64,000 nt of DNA from Sphingomonas lenta (GTDB lineage: Bacteria > Pseudomonadota > Alphaproteobacteria > Sphingomonadales > Sphingomonadaceae), in assembly GCF_002288825.1 (NCBI RefSeq), contig NZ_NSLI01000001.1, positions 372,001 through 436,000 of the forward strand, read 5' to 3'. The translations under genes were made by a program, and so were the position numbers. Below are positions 8,991 to 17,860 of the stretch, in pieces (the first letter of the stretch is position 1; each line of letters opens with the position of its first letter). The notes under the pieces are model-generated. The model was given only the letters and a program-made list of their open reading frames with translations. It had not been told where the DNA came from and made no database searches.

Positions 8991-8996
8991 GGCGCA

Positions 8997-9020
8997 CGCG
9001 GCTAGCCTACGCTAGCCGCG
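8997..9020 (+). terminator. Hairpin just after secA (stem without T tract)
   Basis: A perfect 10-base stem, CGCGGCTAGC with loop CTAC, six bases after the secA stop codon. No T run follows, so it may stabilise the 3' end rather than terminate. A second, weaker stem, CCTAGC-TTCA-GCTAGG, lies at 9041-9056. Confidence 0.5.
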
Positions 9021-9056
9021 AGACGCCCAAGCCCGGCCGGCCTAGCTTCAGCTAGG

Positions 9057-9082
9057 ACCGACGACGCGGCTTCGCCGCGGCG
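9057..9082. repeat. 26-base inverted repeat, left copy
   Basis: This 26-base segment is the reverse complement of 9153-9178 with one mismatch, and an exact reverse complement of 10201-10226. The 9057/9153 pair brackets the secA/lipoprotein terminator hairpin. Its core is an internal palindrome around GCGGCTTCGCCGC. Confidence 0.75.
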
Positions 9083-9109
9083 TGCACTGAGTGGGTCTGA
9101 AACGAAAAG

Positions 9110-9137
9110 CGCCGCCGGAGCGGGTGCTCCGGCGGCG
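9110..9137. terminator. Bidirectional intrinsic terminator between secA and the convergent lipoprotein gene
   Basis: A perfect 12-base stem, CGCCGCCGGAGC / GCTCCGGCGGCG, with loop GGGT. It is preceded by AAAA and followed by TTATCTT on the plus strand. On the minus strand it is followed by CTTTTCGTTT. It can therefore stop both converging transcripts, and it is strongest for the minus strand. Confidence 0.8.
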
Positions 9138-9152
9138 TTATCTTAGATGGCC

Positions 9153-9178
9153 CGCCGCGGCAAAGCCGCGTCGTCGGT
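9153..9178. repeat. 26-base inverted repeat, right copy
   Basis: Right partner of 9057-9082, differing at one central base. Same orientation as the third copy at 10201-10226. Confidence 0.75.
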
Positions 9179-9248
9179 CGACACGGGCGAGGAAGGCCCG
9201 CCCGGTCGCCGGCCGGGGTCAGCGCCCGGGCGCGGTAGAAGCTCGCTT

Positions 9249-9863
9249 CTACCGCTGGCGCTGACCCGGATAGACCACCGTCGGGCCGATCGTCTGCACG
9301 ACGGCGCGCGCGTCGAAGGCGCGGACCTCGTCGCGGGCGATCGGGCCGCGGCGCATCAGGATCTCGGCGGTCGCCTCGAACCGGTCGACGGTGCGGATGT
9401 CGAAATCGTTGAAGCCGAAGCCACCAAAACCGCCGAAGCCGCCGTAACCGCCATAGAAGCCGCCGAAGCGGCGATAGCCGAACGGGCTGCCGTAGAAGCT
9501 CCACGCCGGACCCCAATAGGGGCCGAACGCGCCGAAGTTGTTGAAGCCCGGCGTCGAGTAGACGCGCGCCTGGCGATCGGTGTCGCGCTGGACGGTGATG
9601 AAGTAGTCATAACCGCGCTGCAGCGTCAGCTCGGCGGCGCGGAAGAGCAGATAACGCTCCACCGTGTCGCGCTCCGTCACGCTGTTGCCGGCGAAGCTGA
9701 CCAAGAAGCGGTCGGGGGCGACCTGCTGCTCGCTGAAACCCTGGCGGCTGAAGCCGGAGCCGGTCGCCGGGCGGTAGGTAGTGGGGGTCGCACAGCCGGC
9801 GACCAAGAGCGTGCTGGTGGCGAGCGCAGCCAGCAGGCCCTTTCGACCAAGGTTAAGACGCAT
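9249..9863 (-). CDS. CC0125/CC1285-type outer-membrane-linked lipoprotein (DUF4136-like)
   Basis: A 204-residue predicted lipoprotein. The signal segment ends in a lipobox LLVAGC with lipidation at C24. A mixed alpha/beta domain follows (RDTVERYLLFRAAELTLQRGYDYFITV), then an aromatic/glycine-rich stretch about residues 105-150 (repeats of GGF, GGYGGFGG and FGPYWGP), and a final ARAVVQTIGPTV. The pattern matches a conserved alphaproteobacterial lipoprotein family with no defined function. The Gly/Phe-rich insert is probably a flexible surface loop. It is transcribed towards secA, with a shared terminator between the genes. Confidence 0.75.
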   Translation of the reverse strand: MRLNLGRKGLLAALATSTLLVAGCATPTTYRPATGSGFSRQGFSEQQVAPDRFLVSFAGNSVTERDTVERYLLFRAAELTLQRGYDYFITVQRDTDRQARVYSTPGFNNFGAFGPYWGPAWSFYGSPFGYRRFGGFYGGYGGFGGFGGFGFNDFDIRTVDRFEATAEILMRRGPIARDEVRAFDARAVVQTIGPTVVYPGQRQR

Positions 9864-9999
9864 TTTTACGTTCTCCGTTCGCGCGGGATGCGGCGAAGCG
9901 CGTTCGCATTACCAGCGCGAAGTGGAACGTGCGATGAACGGAATGTGTCCCGCGACGAATTGCTAAACAAAATCAATGTCGTGCGGGAGAGCACGACGC

Positions 10000-10074
10000 T
10001 GGCTCCCTGAGTTGGATTCGAACCAACGGCCGCTCGATTAACAGTCGAGAGCTCTACCGCTGAGCTATCAGGGA
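10000..10074 (-). tRNA. tRNA-Asn(GTT)
   Basis: Read on the minus strand, the 75-base gene begins TCCCTGATAGCTCAGCGGTA and ends with the pairing TCAGGGA, discriminator G and an encoded CCA. The T-loop GGTTCGAATCC is intact. The anticodon is GTT (complement of 10040-10042) in the loop CT-GTT-AA, giving asparagine. All four stems pair. Confidence 0.95.
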
Positions 10075-10200
10075 ACAGCGTCGTCGGGGCGGGCTTATAC
10101 GCGGGCGGACGCGCGGTGCAAGCCTCTTGTAAGGAGTTTGGCACGTGGCGCGGCGGGGCGGTATCGTGGGTCGCGAGCGGGCTTGCGGCGGCGGGGTAAG

Positions 10201-10226
10201 CGCCGCGGCGAAGCCGCGTCGTCGGT
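10201..10226. repeat. Third copy of the 26-base repeat found beside secA
   Basis: Exact reverse complement of 9057-9082 and one mismatch from 9153-9178. It lies in the 215-base gap between tRNA-Asn and nadK (10075-10289), in which I see no gene. Confidence 0.7.
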
Positions 10227-10289
10227 CGTCGGCGGGCCGACGCCGGCCGAGCTTGCGGCGAGTCTTGGCGCGGGGCGCGCCAAGCCGCC

Positions 10290-11069
10290 TCAAGCTATAA
10301 ACTGCTCCATCGTGATGCGATCATCCAACGCATGCTCCGGATCGAACAACAGCGTCAGCTCGCGCGAGCGGTCGACGCGGATGTCGACCGACGCGACGTC
10401 GCGGATCTCCTGCTGGTCCGCGACCGCGGAAACGGGCCGCTTGCCCGGTTCGAGCACGCGCACGCCGATGCGCGCGCGGTCGGGCAGGATCGCGCCGCGC
10501 CAGCGGCGAGGGCGGAATGGGCTGATCGGCGTCAGGGCGAGCAGCGCCGAGTCGAGCGGCAGGATGGGGCCGTGCGCCGACAGGTTGTACGCGGTCGATC
10601 CCGCGGGCGTGGCGACGAGGATGCCGTCGCAGACCAGCTCGTCCATGACGACGCGTTCGTTGACGGTGACCTCCAGCTTGGCGGTCTGGCGCGTTTCGCG
10701 GAGCAGCGACACTTCGTTGATCGCGGGCAGCTGGTGCGAGCGGCCGTCATTGCCGCGCACGGTCGCGGCGAGCGGGGTGACCTTGAACGGCTTGGCGCGC
10801 CCGAGCCGCTCCTCCAGCCCGTGGCGGCGCCACTCGTTCATGAGGAAACCGACGGTGCCGAGGTTCATGCCGAACACGGGCACCTCGGGACGGCGACGCT
10901 CGAGCATCGCGTGGAGCGTGTCGAGCATGAAGCCGTCGCCGCCCAGCGCGATCACGACGTCGGCCTCGGACAGGTCGCACCATTCGTCCGCGTCGGCGAG
11001 CTCGCGCGCGGCGGCCTGGGCGGGCGGGGTGGGCGAAGCGACGAGCGCGCGCCGCGCGTAGCGCGTCAT
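10290..11069 (-). CDS. nadK: NAD kinase NadK
   Basis: A 259-residue NAD kinase that phosphorylates NAD to NADP. The catalytic GGDG motif is at residues 43-46 (VIALGGDGFML). The NAD-binding NEVSLLR and the conserved ATPAGSTAYNLSAHGPIL are present. Length matches compact alphaproteobacterial NadK. The ATG overlaps the moaA stop as ATGA, so the two are translationally coupled with moaA first. No obvious functional link to moaA beyond co-transcription. Confidence 0.95.
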   Translation of the reverse strand: MTRYARRALVASPTPPAQAAARELADADEWCDLSEADVVIALGGDGFMLDTLHAMLERRRPEVPVFGMNLGTVGFLMNEWRRHGLEERLGRAKPFKVTPLAATVRGNDGRSHQLPAINEVSLLRETRQTAKLEVTVNERVVMDELVCDGILVATPAGSTAYNLSAHGPILPLDSALLALTPISPFRPRRWRGAILPDRARIGVRVLEPGKRPVSAVADQQEIRDVASVDIRVDRSRELTLLFDPEHALDDRITMEQFIA

Positions 11070-12067
11070 CCGCCGGTCACGCTCATGTGGCGGGCGACGG
11101 CGGGGACGGCGAGGTCGAACCGGTGGCGCGCGGGCTTGAGGCCGAGCCCGCGGTCGATCGCGGCGTCCAGCCCGGCGACGCCGCCCTCGCGCAGCGCGGC
11201 CTTGAGGTCCACCTGGTCGTCATGGCCGAGGCAAAGGTAGAGCTTGCCCTCCGTCGTCAGCCGCACGCGGTTGCAGCCGTCGCAGAAATTGGCGGTGAGC
11301 GGCGAGATCAGCCCGAGCCGCGTCGGCCCGCCGTCCACCAGCCAGTAGCGCGCCGGGCCGCCGCTGCGGTGCGCGTCGCGGGTGAGCCGGAACCGATCCG
11401 CCAGCACGTCGAACGCGGCGGTGAGCGGCAGGAAGCGGTCGGTCCGGTCCTCGTCGACGCTGCCGAGCGGCATGGTCTCGATGAGCGACAGGTCGAAGCC
11501 TTCCGCAGCCGCCCAGGCGAGCAGGTCGGGAAGCTCGCGGTCGTTCAGCCCGCACAGCGCGACGGTGTTGATCTTGACGCGCAACCCGGCGTCGCGCGCC
11601 GCGAACACGCCGCGGAGGACTTGGGTAAGATCTCCGTGGCGGGTGATGTGGCGGAAGGTGGCAGGGTCCAGGCTGTCGAGGCTGACGTTCACGCGCCGGA
11701 CGCCCGACGCGTAGAGGCGCTCGGCGTGCTCGGCTAGGCGCACGCCGTTGGTGGTGAGCGTCAGCTCCTCCAGCCCGCGCCCGACATGCCCCCCTAAGCG
11801 GTCGACGAGCTCGCCCACGTCGCGGCGGACGAGCGGTTCGCCGCCGGTGAGGCGGACCTTGCTGACACCGCGCGCGATGAAGCGCTCGGCGATGATGGCG
11901 ATCTCCTCGAGCGCGAGCAGCTCGGCGCGGGGCAGGAACGTCATCTGCTCCGCCATGCAGTAGCGGCAGCGCAGGTCGCAGCGGTCGGTGACCGAGATGC
12001 GCAGATAGCGGATGGCGCGGCCGTGCGCGTCGACGAGCGGTGCGAAGGAGCTCGTGGGCGCAGCCAT
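11066..12067 (-). CDS. moaA: GTP 3',8-cyclase MoaA
   Basis: A 333-residue radical SAM enzyme that rearranges GTP to 3',8-cyclo-7,8-dihydro-GTP, the first step of molybdenum cofactor synthesis. The SAM cluster motif CxxxCxxC is C30, C34, C37 in TDRCDLRCRYC. The C-terminal second cluster is C262, C265 and C279 (NFCDGCNRVRL, LYLCL). The protein ends in SVTGG; the terminal GG is required in the family. Other moa genes are not in this window. It overlaps nadK by four bases and is divergent from the EAL gene. Confidence 0.97.
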   Translation of the reverse strand: MAAPTSSFAPLVDAHGRAIRYLRISVTDRCDLRCRYCMAEQMTFLPRAELLALEEIAIIAERFIARGVSKVRLTGGEPLVRRDVGELVDRLGGHVGRGLEELTLTTNGVRLAEHAERLYASGVRRVNVSLDSLDPATFRHITRHGDLTQVLRGVFAARDAGLRVKINTVALCGLNDRELPDLLAWAAAEGFDLSLIETMPLGSVDEDRTDRFLPLTAAFDVLADRFRLTRDAHRSGGPARYWLVDGGPTRLGLISPLTANFCDGCNRVRLTTEGKLYLCLGHDDQVDLKAALREGGVAGLDAAIDRGLGLKPARHRFDLAVPAVARHMSVTGG

Positions 12068-12143
12068 GAACGTGAGCTAGGACGGGACGAGCCGCGCCAC
12101 AAGCCCGTTTACCCGGCGGCCCCGTCGCGCCTAGACCCGGCGC

Positions 12144-13772
12144 GTGGGCGGGGAGAAACAATCGGAGGTGCGGGCAGCGCCGTTGTACGTGCTGTCGTTC
12201 CGGCAGCTCGACGAGCTCCTGCAGCTCACGAGCGGCGCGGGGTGGGCCGTCGTCGGCGCGCGCCGGCTGGAGCCGGGCGCGTTCGCGGACAGCGGCGCGT
12301 CGGTGGCGGTGGTCGATGCGCGCGGGTCGTTCGCCGACGGGCTGGACGCGATGCGCGCGCTCGCGCCGGAGGTCGAGCGGGCGGGCGCGGCGCTGCTCGC
12401 GCTGGTGTCGCACAGGGACGCGGGGGCGATCGGGTCGGTGCACGAGGCGGGTGCGACGCATTTCCTGTTGAGCCCGGCGGGCGAGGGCGAGTTCGTGCAC
12501 GCGATCCGTTTCGCCGAGCGGTTCGCGGAGCGGCTGGGGCGGCGGGGGACGCCGTCGCTCGGCAGGCGGCGTGGCGATCCGGTCGCGGTCGCCGCGGTCG
12601 GCGACGCGGTGCGGCGCTGGGCGGCGGGACGGCTGGCGGCGGGACGCCCCGTGGTCGCCGCGCGCGCGGCGCTGGCGAGCTTCGACCTGGTCAATAGCGC
12701 GCACGGGCGCGCGGCGGGCGACCTGATCCTGGACGAGGCCGCGGAACGGCTGCGCAGCGTGGCGGACGAGCTGTTCGCGGGCGAGGCGATGGTGGCGCGC
12801 GGGTCGGGGCCTGAGTTCCTGCTGGCGGGCGACGGCGCGCGGGCGAGCGGGGAGGCGCTGAGCGCCCGGATCGCAGACGCGCTGACCCGGCCGTTCGGGC
12901 GCGCGCTGGTCGGCGCGCGCGTGGGCGCGGCGTCGTCGCGGCCCGGCGAGGACGCGGGCGCGCTGCTCCGCCGGGCGGGCGACGCGCTCGGGCCGGCGGA
13001 GGAGGGAGGCGCGATCGAGGAGCTGGCGGTCGAGCTGCACCACGCGATCGGCGGCGGGCAGATCGGCGTGCTGTTCCAGCCGCAGGTCGAGATCGCGAGC
13101 GGGCGCATCGTCGGGGTCGAGGCGCTGGCGCGCTGGGAGCATCCGAAACGGGGCACGGTCGGGGCGGACGCCTTGTTCATGGCCGCGGAGCGCGCGGGGC
13201 TCGCGGCTGCGCTGTCGGAGCATGTGCAGGGCGTGGCGTTGCGGGAGGCGGCGCGCTGGCCGGCGGCGCTCGACGCGCTGCGGCTGTCGATCAACGTGAC
13301 CGCGGAGGACCTCGCGGGCGCCGACTTCGCCGACCGCCTGCTCGCCCGGGTGGAGGAGGCCGGGTTCCCGCGGGCGCGGCTGACCGTGGAGGTGACGGAA
13401 ACGGGGCTGATCGCGGACCTGGACCGCGCGGGGGCGCTGCTGGGGCGGTTGCGCGAGGCGGGGTGCCGGACGGCGATCGACGATTTCGGAACGGGCTATT
13501 CGAGCCTGGCATACCTCAACGCGCTGCCGCTCGACTACCTCAAGGTCGACAAGGCGCTGGTGAGGGGCGTCGAGCGCGACGGGCGCGAGCGGGTGGTGGC
13601 GCAGGGCGTGCTCGCGCTGGCGCGCTCGCTGGGGCTGCACGTCGTCGCGGAGGGGGTGGAGACGGAGGCGCAGCGCGACCTCCTCGCGGCGCACGGGTGC
13701 GAGCTGTACCAGGGGTTCCTGTGCGCCGGGGCGGTGTCGGTGGGGGAGTTGGTCGGGTTGGTCTCAAGCTAA
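12144..13772 (+). CDS. c-di-GMP phosphodiesterase: degenerate REC + degenerate GGDEF + EAL
   Basis: A 542-residue soluble protein with three parts. Residues 10-135 look like a receiver fold (VVDARG, LLALVSHRDAG, GATHFLLSPAGEGEF) without a convincing acidic pocket. Residues 140-290 are GGDEF-like, but the active-site loop reads GSGPEF (220-225) instead of GGDEF. The EAL domain spans about 300-540 with EALARW (E326), SINVT, EVTET, DDFGTGYS (D446, D447), LKVDK, AEGVE (E503) and YQGF. The phosphodiesterase residue set is complete. It should therefore hydrolyse c-di-GMP, with the GGDEF part perhaps a GTP sensor. The GTG at 12144 lacks a Shine-Dalgarno; the GTG at 12168 has GGGAG about 12 bases upstream and is an alternative. 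No membrane segment. Confidence 0.88.
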   Translation: MGGEKQSEVRAAPLYVLSFRQLDELLQLTSGAGWAVVGARRLEPGAFADSGASVAVVDARGSFADGLDAMRALAPEVERAGAALLALVSHRDAGAIGSVHEAGATHFLLSPAGEGEFVHAIRFAERFAERLGRRGTPSLGRRRGDPVAVAAVGDAVRRWAAGRLAAGRPVVAARAALASFDLVNSAHGRAAGDLILDEAAERLRSVADELFAGEAMVARGSGPEFLLAGDGARASGEALSARIADALTRPFGRALVGARVGAASSRPGEDAGALLRRAGDALGPAEEGGAIEELAVELHHAIGGGQIGVLFQPQVEIASGRIVGVEALARWEHPKRGTVGADALFMAAERAGLAAALSEHVQGVALREAARWPAALDALRLSINVTAEDLAGADFADRLLARVEEAGFPRARLTVEVTETGLIADLDRAGALLGRLREAGCRTAIDDFGTGYSSLAYLNALPLDYLKVDKALVRGVERDGRERVVAQGVLALARSLGLHVVAEGVETEAQRDLLAAHGCELYQGFLCAGAVSVGELVGLVSS

Positions 13773-13773
13773 G

Positions 13774-13919
13774 TTCCTCCCCCGCATCGCAGATGCGGGG
13801 GAGGGGGACCGCGCCCGTAGGGCATGGTGGTGGGGGTACGGGGCGATGCCGCATCCCGTTGTTCCCCCTCCACCAGCCTGCGGCTGGTCCCCCTCCCCCG
13901 CTGTTAGCGGGGGAGGAAT
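13774..13919. repeat. Family B hairpin repeat, copy B1
   Basis: About 146 bases filling the gap between the EAL gene and mfd. Each end carries a hairpin (CCCCCGCATC-GCA-GATGCGGGGG at the left, a CTCCCCCGCTGT...GCGGGGGAG stem at the right). Further inverted segments lie inside. Copy B2 at 62049-62192 shares its segments in the opposite orientation. Confidence 0.8.
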
Positions 13920-13924
13920 TTGGG

Positions 13925-16900
13925 TTAGGCGGCCGCCTTCGCCAGGCCTTTGCTGATCTGCAACGCGCCGTTGAGGCGGGCCTTCGGGTCGCCCCATGCG
14001 CGGGTGACGACGAGCTTCGAGTCGGGGCGGAGCTTGGCGATGCCGCCTAAGCGGTCGACATAGGCCATGACGCCGGCCGGGTTGGGCGGGCCGTCGCCGT
14101 GGAAGGCGATGAGCACGCCCTTGGGGCCGACGTCGATCTTCGACACGCACGCCTTCTTCGCGTTGAGCTTGATCTCGATGACGCGGATCAGGTTCTCGGT
14201 CGCGGGGGGCAGCGGGCCGAAGCGGTCGATCATCTCGGCCGCCAGCGCCTCCACCTCGCGCGCCTCGCCTAGGTCGTTGAGGCGGCGGTAGAGGCCCATG
14301 CGGAGGTCGAGGTCTGGGACGTAGTCCTCCGGAATGAGGATCGGCGCATCGACCGTGATCTGGGGCGAGAAGTCGGTTGGCTGCCGACGCGCGAGCCCGC
14401 CCGCCTTGGCTTCGAGGATCGCCTCCTCCAGCATCGACTGGTAGAGCTCGTAGCCGACCTCCTTGATGTGGCCGGACTGCTCGTCGCCGAGCAGGTTGCC
14501 CGCGCCGCGGATGTCGAGATCGTGGCTGGCGAGCTGGAAGCCGGCGCCGAGCGAGTCGAGGTCGGAAAGGACCTTCAGGCGCTTGTCCGCGGTCTCGGTG
14601 ATCTGCCGTTCGGGCGGGGTGACCATGTAGGCGTAGGCGCGCGTCTTGGACCGGCCGACGCGGCCGCGGAGCTGGTAGAGCTGGGCCAGGCCGAAGCGGT
14701 CGGCGCGGTTGACGATCATCGTGTTGGCGGACGGGATGTCGAGGCCGCTCTCGACGATGGTGGTCGAGACGAGCACCTCGAACTTGCGGTCGTAGAAAGC
14801 GGACATGCGCTCCTCGACCTCGGTCGGCGACATCTGGCCGTGCGCGACGACGTAGCGGATCTCCGGCACCTCCTTGCGCAGGAACTCCTCAAGGTCGGGC
14901 AGGTCGGCGATGCGCGGCGTGACGAGGAAGCTCTGGCCGCCGCGATAATGCTCGCGCAGCAGCGCCTCGCGCAGCACGACGGGATCCCAGGGCATGACGT
15001 AGGTGCGCACCGCGAGGCGGTCGACGGGCGGGGTCTGGATGACCGACAGTTCGCGGATGCCGGACATCGCCATCTGCAGCGTGCGCGGGATGGGCGTGGC
15101 GGTGAGGGTGAGCATGTGCACGTCGGCGCGCATCGCCTTCAGCCGCTCCTTGTGCGTGACGCCGAAACGCTGCTCCTCATCGACCACGACCAGCCCTAAG
15201 CGCTTGAACGACACGCCCTTGGCGAGGACGGCGTGGGTGCCGACGACGACGTCGATCGTGCCCTCCGACAGGCCGTCGCGCGTCTTCTTGGCCTCGTTGG
15301 CGGTGACGAGGCGCGACAGGCGGCCGACCTCGATCGGGAAGCCTTCGAAGCGCGCCTTGAAGTTGTTGTAGTGCTGGCGCGCGAGGAGCGTCGTGGGGCA
15401 GACGATCGCCACCTGCTTGCCCGCCATCGCCGCCACGAACGCGGCGCGGAGCGCGACCTCCGTCTTGCCGAAGCCGACGTCGCCGACGACGAGCCGGTCC
15501 ATCGGCTTGCCGGCGGCCAAGTCCTCCAGCACGTCGCCGATGGCCCTGTCCTGGTCCTCCGTCTCCTCATAGGGGAAGCGGTCGACGAAGCTGGGATAGC
15601 CGGACGGATCGGGCTCGAGCACGTCGCCTGGCTGGAGCGCGCGTTCGGCGGCGGTGGCGATGAGCTCGCCCGCGATCTCGCGGATGCGCTCCTTCATCCT
15701 GGACTTGCGCCGCTGCCACGCCTCGCCGCCGAGCCGGTCGAGCGCCGCGCCCTCCTCGCCCGAGCCGTAGCGGGAGAGGACGTCGATATTCTCGACAGGG
15801 ACGAACAGCTTGTCGCCCCCCGCGTACTCCAGCGCGACGCAGTCGTGCGGCGACTGGCCGACGGGGATCGAGGTCAGGCCGACATAGCGGCCGATGCCGT
15901 GGTCGGTGTGGACGACGAGGTCGCCGGGCGAGAGCGTGGCGAGCTCGGCGAGGAACGCGTCGGCGGATTTCTTGCGCTTGGTCCGGCGGATCAGGCGGTC
16001 GCCGAGCATGTCCTGCTCGGTCAAGACCGCCACGCCGGGCGCGGTGAAGCCGTGGTCGAGGGGTAGCACGACCAGCGCGACGCCGGTCTGCGCCGCGCCC
16101 AGCGCGTCCTGCCATATCTCGGCGGGGCGCGCGCCGGTCAGGCCGTGATCCTTGAGCAGGCCAGACAAGCGCTCGCGCGCGCCCGCCGAGTAGCTGGCGA
16201 GGACCGGCTTGCGACCGTCGCGGCGCAGGCGGTCGAGGTGCTGGACAACCGCCTCGTACACGTTCGCGCCGCCCGAGCGCTCGGGCGCGAAGTCGCGGGC
16301 GTTGTCGACGCCGAAGTCTAGCACGGCCGCCGACTCGGGCTCGTGGAACGCGGTCGTCAGGTGGACGCGGTGGTCGGCCAGGCGCTGCGCCCATTCCTGG
16401 CTGTCCAGGTAGAGCGCTTTGGCCGGCAGCGGGCGGTAGCTGCCGGGCTGGGCGGCCTCGGCGCGCTTTCGGTTCTCGTAATAGTCGGCAACGGCCTCGA
16501 AGCGGCCCTCCGCCGCGCCCTCGACCCCTGCGTCGCGGACGATCACCGCGTCGGGGCCGAGATGGTCGAACAGCGTCTCCAGCCGGTCCTCGAACAGCGG
16601 GAGCCAGTGCTCCATGCCGGCCAGGCGGCGGCCGTCGGATACGGCCTGGTAGAGCGGGTCGCCCGTCGCGGTCGCGCCGAAGCGTTCGCGGTAATGCGAG
16701 CGGAAGCGCTTGATCGACTCCTCGTCGAGCAGCGCCTCGGAAGCGGGGAGGAGGACGAAGCCGTCGACGCGACCCGTAGTGCGCTGGTCCTCGGGCGAGA
16801 AGGTGCGCACCGACTCGATCTCGTCGCCGAAGAAGTCGAGGCGGAGCGCCTGTTCCTCGCCGGACGGGAACAGGTCGACGATGCCGCCGCGCACCGCGTA

Positions 16901-17383
16901 CTCGCCGTGATCGTGGACGGTGTCGGTGCGGACGTATCCGTTCGCCTGGAGAATGCTCGCCAGGCGGTCGCGGTCGATCCGCTCGCCGGGCGCTAAGCGC
17001 GCCACGAGCTGGCGGATGCGGAAGGGCGTGAGGACGCGCTGCGTGGCGGCGTTGGCGGTGGTGAGGACGAGCTGGGGCTTGTCGCTCTTGGCCTGAAGGC
17101 GATGGAGCGTAGCGATGCGCTCGGCCATAACGCGCAACGACGGCGATGCGCGGTCATAGGGGAGGCAGTCCCAGGCGGGGAAGCTCAGCACCTCCAGGTC
17201 GGGCGCGAAGAAGGGCGCGCACTGGACGACGGCGCGCATCGCGGCCTCGTCGGGGGCGACGAACACGGCGCGGCTCGGGGCCGCCCGCGCGAGGTCGGCG
17301 AGGAGTTGGGGCTGGAAGCCGGTGGGGACGCCCGCGAGTGTGAGGGGTGCGCGGGCGGTGAGGATGGTCTTCAGGTCGGGCAT
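13925..17383 (-). CDS. mfd: Transcription-repair coupling factor Mfd
   Basis: A 1,152-residue Mfd translocase, which removes RNA polymerase stalled at DNA lesions and recruits UvrA. Visible parts are an N-terminal UvrB-like module, the CarD-like RNA polymerase interaction domain (GDLVVHTDHGIGRYVGL), the RecG-like motor with Walker A VVGDVGFGKTEVALRAAF and the DEEQRFG box, SATPIPRT-like TLTATPIPRTLQMA, and QLRGRVGR (motif VI). The C-terminal TRCF domain closes the protein. Full length for the family. It is the largest gene here. The start MPDLKTILTARAPL fits relatives. Repeats B1 and C1 flank it. Confidence 0.97.
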   Translation of the reverse strand: MPDLKTILTARAPLTLAGVPTGFQPQLLADLARAAPSRAVFVAPDEAAMRAVVQCAPFFAPDLEVLSFPAWDCLPYDRASPSLRVMAERIATLHRLQAKSDKPQLVLTTANAATQRVLTPFRIRQLVARLAPGERIDRDRLASILQANGYVRTDTVHDHGEYAVRGGIVDLFPSGEEQALRLDFFGDEIESVRTFSPEDQRTTGRVDGFVLLPASEALLDEESIKRFRSHYRERFGATATGDPLYQAVSDGRRLAGMEHWLPLFEDRLETLFDHLGPDAVIVRDAGVEGAAEGRFEAVADYYENRKRAEAAQPGSYRPLPAKALYLDSQEWAQRLADHRVHLTTAFHEPESAAVLDFGVDNARDFAPERSGGANVYEAVVQHLDRLRRDGRKPVLASYSAGARERLSGLLKDHGLTGARPAEIWQDALGAAQTGVALVVLPLDHGFTAPGVAVLTEQDMLGDRLIRRTKRKKSADAFLAELATLSPGDLVVHTDHGIGRYVGLTSIPVGQSPHDCVALEYAGGDKLFVPVENIDVLSRYGSGEEGAALDRLGGEAWQRRKSRMKERIREIAGELIATAAERALQPGDVLEPDPSGYPSFVDRFPYEETEDQDRAIGDVLEDLAAGKPMDRLVVGDVGFGKTEVALRAAFVAAMAGKQVAIVCPTTLLARQHYNNFKARFEGFPIEVGRLSRLVTANEAKKTRDGLSEGTIDVVVGTHAVLAKGVSFKRLGLVVVDEEQRFGVTHKERLKAMRADVHMLTLTATPIPRTLQMAMSGIRELSVIQTPPVDRLAVRTYVMPWDPVVLREALLREHYRGGQSFLVTPRIADLPDLEEFLRKEVPEIRYVVAHGQMSPTEVEERMSAFYDRKFEVLVSTTIVESGLDIPSANTMIVNRADRFGLAQLYQLRGRVGRSKTRAYAYMVTPPERQITETADKRLKVLSDLDSLGAGFQLASHDLDIRGAGNLLGDEQSGHIKEVGYELYQSMLEEAILEAKAGGLARRQPTDFSPQITVDAPILIPEDYVPDLDLRMGLYRRLNDLGEAREVEALAAEMIDRFGPLPPATENLIRVIEIKLNAKKACVSKIDVGPKGVLIAFHGDGPPNPAGVMAYVDRLGGIAKLRPDSKLVVTRAWGDPKARLNGALQISKGLAKAAA

Positions 17384-17395
17384 TCGAGTCCTAAG

Positions 17396-17516
17396 CTCCC
17401 TCTCCCCTCCGGGGAGACGGTTGGGGAGAGGGAGAGTGACTGGGACAGGAACTTCGCACTGCCCCTCTCCCCTTGCTGCTGCGCAGCTTCGCCCCTCTCC
17501 CCAGAGGGGAGAGGGA
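17396..17516. repeat. Family C hairpin repeat, copy C1
   Basis: Fills the mfd/sdhE gap. Both ends are short GC hairpins of the CCCTCTCCCC...GGGGAGAGGG kind, with a variable middle. It ends at the base before the sdhE stop codon. Confidence 0.85.
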
Positions 17517-17783
17517 TTATCGGCTCACCGGCACGTAGGTGATCGAACGCATCCGCTCCATCATCGGTCCGGTCCAACGGTCCGGGCAGGGCTGCACGCC
17601 GATCGCCCAGGCCATAATGTCGACGTCCTGCTCCTCGAGCAGCGCCTCGAACCAGTCGAGCTCGGCCGCGGTCCAGTCGGCGTGGTGCACGTCGAAGAAG
17701 CCGCCGATCATCAGATCGGCCTCCTTGGTGCCGCGGTGCCAGGCGCGGTAGCGCAGGCGCTTGAGGCGGGTCTCGTGGTCCAT
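17517..17783 (-). CDS. sdhE: FAD assembly factor SdhE
   Basis: An 88-residue all-helical protein of the SdhE/YgfY (DUF339) family, which promotes covalent flavinylation of succinate dehydrogenase subunit SdhA. The family signature RGxxE is RGTKE (R17, G18, E21) followed by ADLMIGGF. DxxW-like helices follow (ELDWFEALLEEQDVDIMAW). Length is normal. It lies between mfd and divergent recG, with starts 77 bases apart. The sdh operon is not in the window. The stop codon is flush with repeat C1. Confidence 0.93.
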   Translation of the reverse strand: MDHETRLKRLRYRAWHRGTKEADLMIGGFFDVHHADWTAAELDWFEALLEEQDVDIMAWAIGVQPCPDRWTGPMMERMRSITYVPVSR

Positions 17784-17860
17784 GCTGCACTCCGACGACG
17801 AAAAGCCGGCAGACGCTGGCGGGCGTCGTCGGCGAGGCTATATCGTGAACGCAGATAGCT

